Source: Pseudomonadota bacterium
GTDB lineage: Bacteria; Myxococcota; Bradymonadia; UBA4248
DNA length: 24,111 bases
Direction of reading: 5' to 3'
Assembly (NCBI GenBank): GCA_017613855.1
Contig: JAGACY010000069.1
Coordinates: 1-24,111, forward strand
This document shows positions 1 to 6,444 of the stretch, piece by piece. Under the pieces are notes generated by a model, which made no database searches, was not told the origin of the DNA, and saw only the letters and a program-made list of their open reading frames with translations. The position numbers and the translations under genes were made by a program. Numbering within the stretch: position 1 is the first letter of the stretch; every line of letters starts with the position of its first letter.

Positions 1-1
1 C

Positions 2-113
2 CATTATTCATTATCCATTATCCATTATCCATTATTCATTATTCATTATCCATTATCCATTATCCATTATTCATTATTCATTATCCATTATCCATTATCC
101 ATTATCCATTATT
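2..113. repeat. Tandem heptamer array (CATTATY)x16
   Basis: Sixteen uninterrupted 7-bp units CATTATT or CATTATC. The last base follows the order T C C C T / T C C C T / T C C C C T, so a 35-bp higher-order unit is superimposed on the 7-bp one. The array probably continues beyond the window start. It ends at CCGCG, directly before two bulged hairpins. It resembles the short tandemly repeated repetitive sequences known from intergenic DNA of several bacteria. No coding or promoter role is visible. Confidence 0.95.
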
Positions 114-117
114 CCGC

Positions 118-144
118 GTCCTATTGCCTTGCGGCAATACGGAC
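118..144 (+). repeat. Bulged hairpin, CTA..TAC family, copy 1
   Basis: Outer stem GTCC (118-121) pairs with GGAC (141-144). The inner stem TATTGCC (122-128) pairs with GGCAATA (133-139) around the loop TTGC. C140 is the single unpaired base between inner and outer stem on the 3' side. It shares the architecture of seven other intergenic hairpins in the window. Confidence 0.75.
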
Positions 145-148
145 TGCG

Positions 149-183
149 CGCGCGTCTATTTAGCAAGCGAAATACGCCGCGCG
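149..183 (+). repeat. Bulged hairpin, CTA..TAC family, copy 2
   Basis: Outer arm 149-156 (CGCGCGTC) pairs with 176-183 (GCCGCGCG) with one T/C mismatch. Inner arm TATTT (157-161) pairs with AAATA (170-174) around AGCAAGCG. C175 is the unpaired base. It lies 4 bp from copy 1 and downstream of the terminator of the outer-membrane barrel gene. Confidence 0.7.
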
Positions 184-238
184 ATCCTTGGGGGTGCCTC
201 CTCACAAAAAATGGCGTCCCTTTTATCCACACTATGAC

Positions 239-267
239 AAAAAAAGCCGACCCCAACGGATCGGCTT
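239..267 (-). terminator. Rho-independent terminator of the outer-membrane barrel gene
   Basis: On the minus strand AAGCCGATCC and GGGGTCGGCTT form a stem of about 10 bp (one G-T pair) around a short GTT loop, followed at once by a run of seven T. It sits about 25 bp past the stop codon at 291. Confidence 0.9.
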
Positions 268-290
268 AAATGTTGAATGCGCATTCGAAA

Positions 291-950
291 TTAGAACTGA
301 TAGCCCACAAAACCCTTCACACTAATGAAGTGGGTATTGTCTTCCTTATCCCAATCATTCTTATCAGCCGCGCCAAGTGTATAATCAAACTCAGCACCAA
401 TGCGGAATGAGCCAAGAGCAACCGCCAGACCAACGCCCGCTCTAAAAGCGAACCATGTTTGCCAGTCATCCTTTAAACTCAAACCCATACTCGCCAGCAT
501 TCCGTCGATGTCTTTCAATGCCTTATTGTGCATATACATCGTACCAATGCCGAGTTTAATGTTTGTCTCAAGAACCAGGAACTTGAGGAACAATTGGGCA
601 TCAACTAGCGTTGCACCCTTAAACATTTTCGGATACTCAAATTTATGATCACCAATCTTGTTATTCTTTAACTCTGGCTGAATGTATCCCAAATCCTGCT
701 CAAGATAAATGCCGACGAGATCAAAGAGGCGATAACCGATATCCAATGTACCGATGAAACCATTATTCGTTGTTTCAAAGGCTTTGTTATCAAGAAGCAT
801 GCTATCCCACCCGAGGGCGAGTTCAAAATCCCAGCCAGCTTCTGCCTTCTGTGGGGTTGCAACAGTAAAGCCAACCACAAACATCAGTGTCATGAGCACG
901 AGAAGGGCTGTATGTTTGACATTCTTCATCATATCACGAGCGTTAGCCAT
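291..950 (-). CDS. Outer-membrane beta-barrel protein, 219 aa
   Basis: A small exported barrel protein of unknown specific role. The N-terminus has basic residues, a hydrophobic segment around residues 14-32 and a likely signal peptidase I site after AEA (residues 36-38). The rest alternates short amphipathic strands with Gly and aromatic residues (for example FIGTLDIGYRLFDLVGIYLE) and ends in GYQF. A C-terminal aromatic residue is the usual BAM recognition signal of outer-membrane barrels. The ATG at 950 has an AGGAGA ribosome site 6-7 bases upstream. The gene is a single-gene unit with its own promoter (1028-1057) and terminator. An 8-stranded OmpA/OmpW-like fold would fit the length, but no family signature was recognised. 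Confidence 0.85.
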   Translation of the reverse strand: MANARDMMKNVKHTALLVLMTLMFVVGFTVATPQKAEAGWDFELALGWDSMLLDNKAFETTNNGFIGTLDIGYRLFDLVGIYLEQDLGYIQPELKNNKIGDHKFEYPKMFKGATLVDAQLFLKFLVLETNIKLGIGTMYMHNKALKDIDGMLASMGLSLKDDWQTWFAFRAGVGLAVALGSFRIGAEFDYTLGAADKNDWDKEDNTHFISVKGFVGYQF

Positions 951-999
951 AAAAATCTCCTTCGGGATGGTCTTTCAAATCTTTAAAAATGAATGCGCA

Positions 1000-1016
1000 T
1001 TTGCCTGCCTGGCAAA
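1000..1016 (-). promoter_or_regulatory. Hairpin in the 5' leader of the barrel gene
   Basis: TTTGCC TGCCT GGCAAA, a 6-bp stem with a 5-nt loop. It lies between the predicted transcription start and the ribosome binding site of the gene at 950. It could stabilise the mRNA or control translation; no function can be assigned. Confidence 0.4.
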
Positions 1017-1027
1017 CACGGCGGCGA

Positions 1028-1057
1028 ATTATAGCAATTTTTGAGCCAAAATTGCAA
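1028..1057 (-). promoter_or_regulatory. Sigma70-type promoter with an operator-like palindrome in the spacer
   Basis: On the minus strand a perfect -10 TATAAT (1028-1033) follows TTGCAA (1052-1057, 4 of 6 matches to the -35 consensus) at 18 bp. The spacer contains a perfect 8-bp inverted repeat, GCAATTTT and AAAATTGC (1034-1041 and 1048-1055), separated by 6 bp. It overlaps the -35 and abuts the -10, a common position for a repressor operator. It drives the barrel gene at 950. Confidence 0.65.
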
Positions 1058-1129
1058 TCGGTTAAATATCCGGTTTATATCAATTCCATATTAACCATAA
1101 CCACAGATCAATAAAACTCCATCAATGGT

Positions 1130-3274
1130 CTATTTGCATTTTACATCTTTATCAGTATAACTATTGATATAGCATGTCTGACCAGGATTACACATTGCAG
1201 CATTATAATAGCCATACTGCCCATTATAAATCCCAGTTTTTCCGGTCTTATTACAATATTCATCACAATACGCACTACTTAGCAGCCCTAGCTTCAGACA
1301 CAGTGGATATCCATCTCTATATCCGCATCGGGTATATCCAGATGCACAACTCTGGCAATCTGAGCCTGTCGTGGCAGTCGGACAATTATTTTTACACACT
1401 CCATTGGTGCAGGTCTGATTTGAGCCACATTTCACGTTGCACCCACCACAATTATTAGAATCAGATCCATAAACATTGATACATTTTCCACTACAAAAGC
1501 TCTGGCCGCTTGGGCACTTGCAACTGCCATTGTTACAGCTGGTTCCGCCAGTACACTTATTGCCACACGCACCACAATTGTTATTGTCCGATTTTAAATC
1601 CACACAGGCAGAACCACAAGCACTACCAGAATTGCACACACAGCTGCCATTTGAGCATTTTTTACCGGATCCACACGCATTACCACAAGCGCCACAATTG
1701 CTGTTTGTATTTAAAGCAACACAAGATCCATTACAAAAACTCTGGCCGCTTGGGCACTTGCAACTGCCATTGTTACAGCTGGTTCCGCCAGTACACTTAT
1801 TGCCACACGCACCACAATTGTTATTGTCCGATTTTAAATCCACACAGGCCGAACCGCAAGCTGTACCCGAATTGCACACACAGTTGCCATTTGAGCATTT
1901 TTTACCGGATACACACTGAGTGCCGCAAGAACCACAATTGCTATTGTCCGATTTTAAATCCACACAGCTCGAACCACAATCCGTCCCGCTGCTGCAACCG
2001 CATTTGCTGTTGGAACAAACCAAATAGCTCTTACAAACATTGCCGCATGCACCGCAATTGTTCTTGTCATTCGCAGTATTGACACAGCCCGAACCGCAAT
2101 CCGTCCCGCTGCTGCAACCGCATTTGCCATTGACACATTTTAAATGACTGGCACACACAGTACCATGGCTCCCGCAATCCGACTCGGTATCTTTCTCACA
2201 TTTACCATCAAATAAATGGTATCCGCCCTTGCATGATTTCACCTTGCATACACTATTTTCACAGGCCAGTTCCCCAGCCCCTTCAAATACGTCAGCCGTA
2301 CATGCTGCACCACAGCTCCCACAATGCTGTAAACTGGACGCGAGATCGACACAGGCACCACTGCAATTTTGCAAACCATCCGCACACTCGATGGTACATA
2401 CACCATCCAGACATACCTGGCTTTCTGCACAGGCATGCTCATGTTCACCGCAATTTTCGTGGTCATCCGGCTCACAGGGAGCATTCGGCCCGGAATAAAC
2501 GTGATAGTCCGGAAGACAGGATGCCGCAATACAACTTACCACCCCATCTTCATTCAGATCACAGCGGTTGTTTTCATCCTCCGGGTTCCAGCCGCCGTAA
2601 TTTGTACAATCGACGAAAGTGGCACCGCATTCATGAATGCTGTTCTCAACACATAATGTCTGTTCTTCATTCCAGTGATAATGGTCGGTATCACATTTGG
2701 AGATGGCGCATTTCCCTTCAACACATGCCATTTCGGTGGCACCTTCGCGAAGGTCGCAAACAGAAGCATCCCCATCGCAATCCTGAACATATTCCTCGCA
2801 AAATGGCGTTTCATCCGTATTGAGATGATACCCATCAAGGCAGGCTTCTGCCACGCACAACCCCGTTGTATCACAATAGCCGGAATCCCATCCTGGTAAA
2901 GATGTACAATCCATTCCGGCACAATGCGCTGCGTCATCTTCAATACATGCCCCATCCTGCAAATGATAGTGCGCCTTGCATGCCTGCGCCACACATGTAT
3001 TCTTGCGGCATAGCCAATCGGTAGCACTATCCCCAAGACTATCGGCGCACTTATTTCCGCATGCACCGCAATGATCGACGTCATCCTCCAAATGGACGCA
3101 AACGCCATCGCATATCACCTGATTGTTGCCGCATGTAAGCCCCTGCGGCTCCTCAGGCCCAATCGGAACCACCTGAGAACCGCTTGCTTCACCTGCATCA
3201 TCCGAACATCCATTCGCTCCGCAAACAGCAAATGCCAAAAGTACAATCCATAAAAGGCTTTGTGTTTTCTTCAT
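1130..3274 (-). CDS. Cysteine-rich repeat lipoprotein, 714 aa (paralogue 1)
   Basis: Predicted surface lipoprotein made almost wholly of disulfide modules. A hydrophobic signal (residues 4-20) ends in a poor lipobox, GANGC (Cys23). Residues about 47-380 alternate two module types: CGxCGxxC repeats and CxxxYHxxxxxxC knots. Residues about 385-625 are a run of CGxCG repeats of 35-40 residues each (eight CGxCG-type motifs in the protein, the last degenerate). The last 80 residues form a C-terminal domain shared with the proteins at 3418 and 6445. The central repeats contain a 240-bp DNA duplication (1501 and 1741). Such repeats are common in Myxococcota secreted proteins and are often misannotated as metabolic enzymes; no catalytic motif is visible. 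AAGGA precedes the ATG. It lies 143 bp after its tandem paralogue, of which it is a collinear copy over about 1.35 kb. Function unknown: adhesion, surface coat or protein binding are possible. Confidence 0.9.
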   Translation of the reverse strand: MKKTQSLLWIVLLAFAVCGANGCSDDAGEASGSQVVPIGPEEPQGLTCGNNQVICDGVCVHLEDDVDHCGACGNKCADSLGDSATDWLCRKNTCVAQACKAHYHLQDGACIEDDAAHCAGMDCTSLPGWDSGYCDTTGLCVAEACLDGYHLNTDETPFCEEYVQDCDGDASVCDLREGATEMACVEGKCAISKCDTDHYHWNEEQTLCVENSIHECGATFVDCTNYGGWNPEDENNRCDLNEDGVVSCIAASCLPDYHVYSGPNAPCEPDDHENCGEHEHACAESQVCLDGVCTIECADGLQNCSGACVDLASSLQHCGSCGAACTADVFEGAGELACENSVCKVKSCKGGYHLFDGKCEKDTESDCGSHGTVCASHLKCVNGKCGCSSGTDCGSGCVNTANDKNNCGACGNVCKSYLVCSNSKCGCSSGTDCGSSCVDLKSDNSNCGSCGTQCVSGKKCSNGNCVCNSGTACGSACVDLKSDNNNCGACGNKCTGGTSCNNGSCKCPSGQSFCNGSCVALNTNSNCGACGNACGSGKKCSNGSCVCNSGSACGSACVDLKSDNNNCGACGNKCTGGTSCNNGSCKCPSGQSFCSGKCINVYGSDSNNCGGCNVKCGSNQTCTNGVCKNNCPTATTGSDCQSCASGYTRCGYRDGYPLCLKLGLLSSAYCDEYCNKTGKTGIYNGQYGYYNAAMCNPGQTCYINSYTDKDVKCK
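1501..1902 (-). repeat. Internal direct repeat, period exactly 240 bp
   Basis: 1501-1609 and 1741-1849 are identical over 109 bp, and similarity continues beyond with scattered substitutions. The period is 80 codons, or two CGxCG modules, so the reading frame is kept. This marks a recent in-frame repeat expansion inside the 714-aa lipoprotein gene. Confidence 0.95.
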
Positions 3275-3337
3275 ACAGTCCTTCCTTCAAATGTATATTG
3301 CAAATGAAATGATCAGAAAAACGTTCCCTGCAATGCG

Positions 3338-3370
3338 AAAAAAAAGCTTTCCCCCGTCTTCCCCCAAAGC
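3338..3370 (-). terminator. Possible terminator between the two duplicated lipoprotein genes
   Basis: On the minus strand GCTTT (3366-3370) and AAAGC (3346-3350) flank a loop GGGGGAAGACGGGGG, followed by a run of eight T. The stem is only 5 bp, so termination may be partial. The two G5 tracts in the loop are unusual. Confidence 0.4.
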
Positions 3371-3417
3371 ATCAGCAAAATGAAAATGATTAATGACTCA
3401 ACACAGATAGATATGAA

Positions 3418-5415
3418 TTATAGACATTGAACTTTCTCACCGATTTTCCAGGAAGCCATATAACATGTTTGACCGCTGTTGCAGCGAGTAATGTAATAAT
3501 CGCCCTGTCCATTTGTCCAATGCCCACCCCAACCAGGACTATGATTACAATAATCTTGACAATAAGTAGCAGGGATTACACCACCCATTTTTAAGCACAG
3601 TGGATATCCACCGCTGGTTCCGCAATATGTATATCCATCTGCGCATTGCTGGCAATCGATGCCTGTATTGCCAGCCGGACAGGTTGGTGTTGGTGCATAT
3701 TCGCAGCCCCATCCTTGATCAATATAATCATTATAACATGAATGCCAGCACGAACCACCCGCACAACCAAAACTGGCATTAACATAATAACATGAATGAT
3801 TGCATGCACCGCAATTATTAGAATCAGAGCCATAAACATTTATACAAATTCCATTACAATTCTGATAGCCGTTGGAGCACTGACAACTCCCCGCTTGACA
3901 AGATCGATCACTAGGACACTTATTGCCGCAAGAACCACAATTGCTATTGTCCGTTTTTAAATCTACACAGGACGAACCGCAAGCTGTACCCGAATTGCAC
4001 ACGCAGCTGCCATTTGAACATTTTTTATTGGATGCGCACTTGTTGCCGCAAGAACCACAATTATTATTGTCCGATTGTAAATCCACACAGGTCGAACCGC
4101 AATCCGTACCGCTGCTGCAACCACATTTGCTGCCGGAACAAACCAGATGGCTCTTGCAAACATTACCGCATGCACCGCAATTGTTCTTGTCATTCGCAGT
4201 ATTGACACAACTCGAACCACAATCCGTCCCGCTGCTGCAACCGCATTTGCCATTGACACATTTTAAATGACTGGCACACACAGTGCCATGGCTCCCGCAA
4301 TCCGACTCAGTATCTTTCTCACATTTACCATCATATAGATGGTATCCGCCCTTGCACGATTTTACCTTGCATGCACTATTTTCACAGGCCAGTTCCCCCG
4401 CCCCTTCAAATACATCAGCCGTACATGCTGCACCACAACTCCCACAGTGCTGCAGACTGGACGCAAGATCGACACAGGTACCATCGCAATCTTTCAAACC
4501 ATCCGCACACTCGATGGTACATACCCCATCCAGACATACCTGGTTTTCTTCACAGGCATGTTCATGTTCACCGCAATTTTCGTGATCATCCGGTTCACAG
4601 GGAGCATTCGGCCCGTAATACACGTGATAGTCCGGAAGGCAGGATGCCGCAATACAGCTAACCACCCCATCCTCATTCAGATCACAGCGATTGTTTTCAT
4701 CCTCTGGATTCCAGCCGCCGTAATTCGTACAATCGACGAAGGTGGCACCGCATTCGTGAATACTGTTCTCAACACATAACGTCTGCTCTTCATTCCAGTG
4801 ATAATGGTCGGTATCACATTTGGAAATGGCGCATTTCCCTTCAACACACGCCATCTCGGTGGCACCTTCGCGAAGCTCACAGACAGAAGCATCCCCATCG
4901 CAATCCTGAACATACTCCTCGCAGAACGGGATATCGTCATGATTTAATTGATACCCATCGAGACAGGCTTCTGCCACACATTGACCAATCTTATCACAAT
5001 ACCCCGAATCCCATCCTGGCAATGATGTGCAATCGGTCCCGGCACAATGATAAACATCATCCTCGACACATGCACCATCCTGCAAATGATAGTGTGCCTT
5101 GCATGCCTGCGCCACACATGCATTCTTGTGGCATATCCATTCGGCAGCACCATCCCCAAGGCTGTCGGCACACTTATTCCCGCAGGCACCACAATGATCC
5201 ACGTCATCCTCCAGGTGAACGCAAACCCCATCGCATATCACCTGATTGTTGCCGCATTTTAGCCCCTGTGGTTCATCGGGTTTCTGAGGATTATCGGGAT
5301 CTTGCTCGTTCACAGGATCAACACTGTGTGCCTCATCCTGCGAACAGCTATTCATTCCACTCACCACAAATGCCGCGATGATTCCCCAAAAGCAGATACG
5401 TTTTAAATGCATCAT
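3418..5415 (-). CDS. Cysteine-rich repeat lipoprotein, about 665 aa (paralogue 2)
   Basis: Same architecture as the 714-aa protein: hydrophobic signal ending in GMNSC, mixed CGxCG and YHx knot modules, a shorter run of CGxCG repeats, and the shared Cys-rich C-terminal domain (CxxCxxG, YPLCLK, YCxxYCN, GQTCY). The open frame begins at 5442, but GGGAGG lies 5 bases before the ATG at 5415 and 8 before the adjacent ATG at 5412. One of these is therefore the likely start, which also gives a normal signal peptide. Nucleotides about 3913-5263 align to 1790-3140 at a constant offset of 2123 bp. The gene follows mtnN by 69 bp on the same strand and may share its transcript. The extra segment NASFGCAGGSCWHSC near the end has no match in paralogue 1. 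Confidence 0.9.
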   Translation of the reverse strand: MMHLKRICFWGIIAAFVVSGMNSCSQDEAHSVDPVNEQDPDNPQKPDEPQGLKCGNNQVICDGVCVHLEDDVDHCGACGNKCADSLGDGAAEWICHKNACVAQACKAHYHLQDGACVEDDVYHCAGTDCTSLPGWDSGYCDKIGQCVAEACLDGYQLNHDDIPFCEEYVQDCDGDASVCELREGATEMACVEGKCAISKCDTDHYHWNEEQTLCVENSIHECGATFVDCTNYGGWNPEDENNRCDLNEDGVVSCIAASCLPDYHVYYGPNAPCEPDDHENCGEHEHACEENQVCLDGVCTIECADGLKDCDGTCVDLASSLQHCGSCGAACTADVFEGAGELACENSACKVKSCKGGYHLYDGKCEKDTESDCGSHGTVCASHLKCVNGKCGCSSGTDCGSSCVNTANDKNNCGACGNVCKSHLVCSGSKCGCSSGTDCGSTCVDLQSDNNNCGSCGNKCASNKKCSNGSCVCNSGTACGSSCVDLKTDNSNCGSCGNKCPSDRSCQAGSCQCSNGYQNCNGICINVYGSDSNNCGACNHSCYYVNASFGCAGGSCWHSCYNDYIDQGWGCEYAPTPTCPAGNTGIDCQQCADGYTYCGTSGGYPLCLKMGGVIPATYCQDYCNHSPGWGGHWTNGQGDYYITRCNSGQTCYMASWKIGEKVQCL

Positions 5416-5484
5416 CCCATCCTCCCACAGAAAGCATTGCATATTATCTTTAACTCCCCATGACGAGAGTGCCCACTATGCGTT

Positions 5485-6168
5485 TCACAAAATATGCTCC
5501 ATATTTTGTATCATTTGCATGACAATTTGATTGAGATTCTCCATCGCTTTCGGAAAATTAAACTGGTAATTGCCATCACCAAAAAGACAGTCCGAAACGG
5601 ATTTGATTGCCATCATCTTGACTTGATTGCGATAGCAAACCTGAGCAATCGCCCCTCCTTCCATATCACAAAACAGCGGCTTAAAGGTACTGCTAATCCA
5701 CTTTGCGCGTTCGGTGCCCGTTGCGAACCAGTCTCCGGTAGCACCAAGGCCCGGCATATACGCAATGCCAAGTCTGTCAAGCGTCTGACAGACAATATCA
5801 AAAGCCTCGACCGGAAATTCAACACAATTGACAGTGCTCACCAGACCAATGGGATCACCCACGGCTGTCGTATCCACATCATGCTGTACAAAAGCCCGCG
5901 CAATTAAAAGCGTCCCGATTTCGACATTTTCAAAACATCCGGCAACGCCAACGTCAATGATCAAATCGGGATCATACTTTAAAATGATAAACTGGACAGC
6001 CATCGCAGCATTGACTTTGCCAACCCCTCCGGCCACGGCAATGACCTCATGCGGCTGATCAGCGATATGATAAACCTTAATACCGGCAAACTCGCTCAGC
6101 AACTTTGCCCCCTGTTCAATCAGGGAGGCGATTTCACCTGGCATGGCATAATAAAGTACTATTCTCAA
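5485..6168 (-). CDS. mtnN: 5'-methylthioadenosine/S-adenosylhomocysteine nucleosidase
   Basis: Cytosolic enzyme of the PNP/UDP phosphorylase family. It hydrolyses the glycosidic bond of methylthioadenosine and S-adenosylhomocysteine, releasing adenine, and so recycles SAM by-products. At 227 aa it is the usual length. The match to E. coli MtnN is clear: AMPGE places the catalytic glutamate at E12, GGVGKVNAA (47-55) and GVAG (74-77) form the core, CDMEGGAIAQVC holds E170 and KSVSD holds D193. These equal E. coli Glu12, Glu174 and Asp197. The start codon is TTG at 6168, supported by AAAGGAG five bases upstream; no ATG lies nearby in frame. It is the only housekeeping enzyme in a run of lipoprotein genes and probably heads the transcript that includes the two duplicated Cys-rich genes. 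Confidence 0.93.
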   Translation of the reverse strand: MRIVLYYAMPGEIASLIEQGAKLLSEFAGIKVYHIADQPHEVIAVAGGVGKVNAAMAVQFIILKYDPDLIIDVGVAGCFENVEIGTLLIARAFVQHDVDTTAVGDPIGLVSTVNCVEFPVEAFDIVCQTLDRLGIAYMPGLGATGDWFATGTERAKWISSTFKPLFCDMEGGAIAQVCYRNQVKMMAIKSVSDCLFGDGNYQFNFPKAMENLNQIVMQMIQNMEHIL

Positions 6169-6182
6169 GGGGTCTCCTTTAA

Positions 6183-6197
6183 CCGACTTTCTGTCGG
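6183..6197 (-). promoter_or_regulatory. Hairpin just upstream of the mtnN ribosome site
   Basis: CCGAC TTTCT GTCGG, a 5-bp stem. It ends about 15 bases before the TTG start, close to the AAAGGAG element. It could affect translation or be a decay barrier. No T-tract follows. Confidence 0.35.
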
Positions 6198-6220
6198 AAT
6201 CATCATGATGTTTAATATTG

Positions 6221-6237
6221 AGGGGGCATGGCCCCCT
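6221..6237. repeat. GC-rich inverted repeat upstream of mtnN
   Basis: AGGGGGC ATG GCCCCCT, a perfect 7-bp stem with a 3-nt loop, two bases before the long bulged hairpin at 6240. It ends in TAC, as the inner stems of the bulged family do, but lacks a pairing outer stem. Confidence 0.6.
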
Positions 6238-6239
6238 AC

Positions 6240-6287
6240 GGCGCTATGACGATCCGAAGGAATTTCCTGCGGATCGTCATACGCGCC
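6240..6287 (+). repeat. Bulged hairpin, CTA..TAC family, copy 3 (longest)
   Basis: GGCGC (6240-6244) pairs with GCGCC (6283-6287). TATGACGATCCG (6245-6256) pairs perfectly with CGGATCGTCATA (6270-6281). C6282 is the unpaired base. The apical part AAGGAATTTCCTG can pair further (AGGA with TCCT). It sits in the probable 5' leader of mtnN. Confidence 0.85.
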
Positions 6288-6296
6288 TACCCCCAA

Positions 6297-6313
6297 TGCG
6301 GGGACACCCCGCA
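6297..6313. repeat. GC-rich inverted repeat upstream of mtnN, second
   Basis: TGCGGGG ACA CCCCGCA, a perfect 7-bp stem with a 3-nt loop. Together with 6221-6237 and 6240-6287 it makes three consecutive hairpins within about 95 bp, between mtnN and the lipoprotein gene ending at 6445. Confidence 0.6.
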
Positions 6314-6328
6314 ACGCCCCTGCCGTGC

Positions 6329-6373
6329 ACACTGTCAAGATAAGTTTGACTCAATCGTTCATGCCAACAGTGT
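6329..6373 (-). promoter_or_regulatory. Weak promoter candidate for mtnN with flanking inverted repeat
   Basis: On the minus strand TTGGCA (6362-6367, 5 of 6) and TATCTT (6337-6342, 4 of 6) are 19 bp apart. The pair is bracketed by the 7-bp inverted repeat ACACTGT (6329-6335) and ACAGTGT (6367-6373). If used, the mRNA would carry a leader of about 160 nt containing the hairpins at 6183-6313. Confidence 0.35.
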
Positions 6374-6444
6374 CCTCTCATAAACGACAAACAGAAAGGA
6401 TTATCGAAATGCGAAGGAATATCTTAAAATTTCAAAATATATCG

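Noticed and set aside
1501..1902. Possible CRISPR-like array because of regular repeats
   Set aside because: Repeats are 109 bp or longer with a 240-bp period, lie inside a coding frame and encode protein modules; there are no short repeats with unique spacers.
1476..2823. Several long plus-strand open frames opposite the Cys-rich lipoprotein genes (His/Pro/Leu-rich translations)
   Set aside because: They are antisense shadows of the CGxCG repeats. Their periodicity follows the real gene, they lack ribosome sites, and the minus-strand frame has a signal peptide and domain structure.
1130..3274. Annotation as an EGF-like protein or as a metabolic enzyme
   Set aside because: The Cys spacing (CGxCGxxC with CxxxCVxxxxxxxxC) is not the EGF pattern, and no catalytic motif is visible; such proteins are often given wrong enzyme names by transfer.
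3923..5381. Plus-strand open frames opposite the second lipoprotein gene
   Set aside because: Same repeat-derived shadows, duplicated with the gene.
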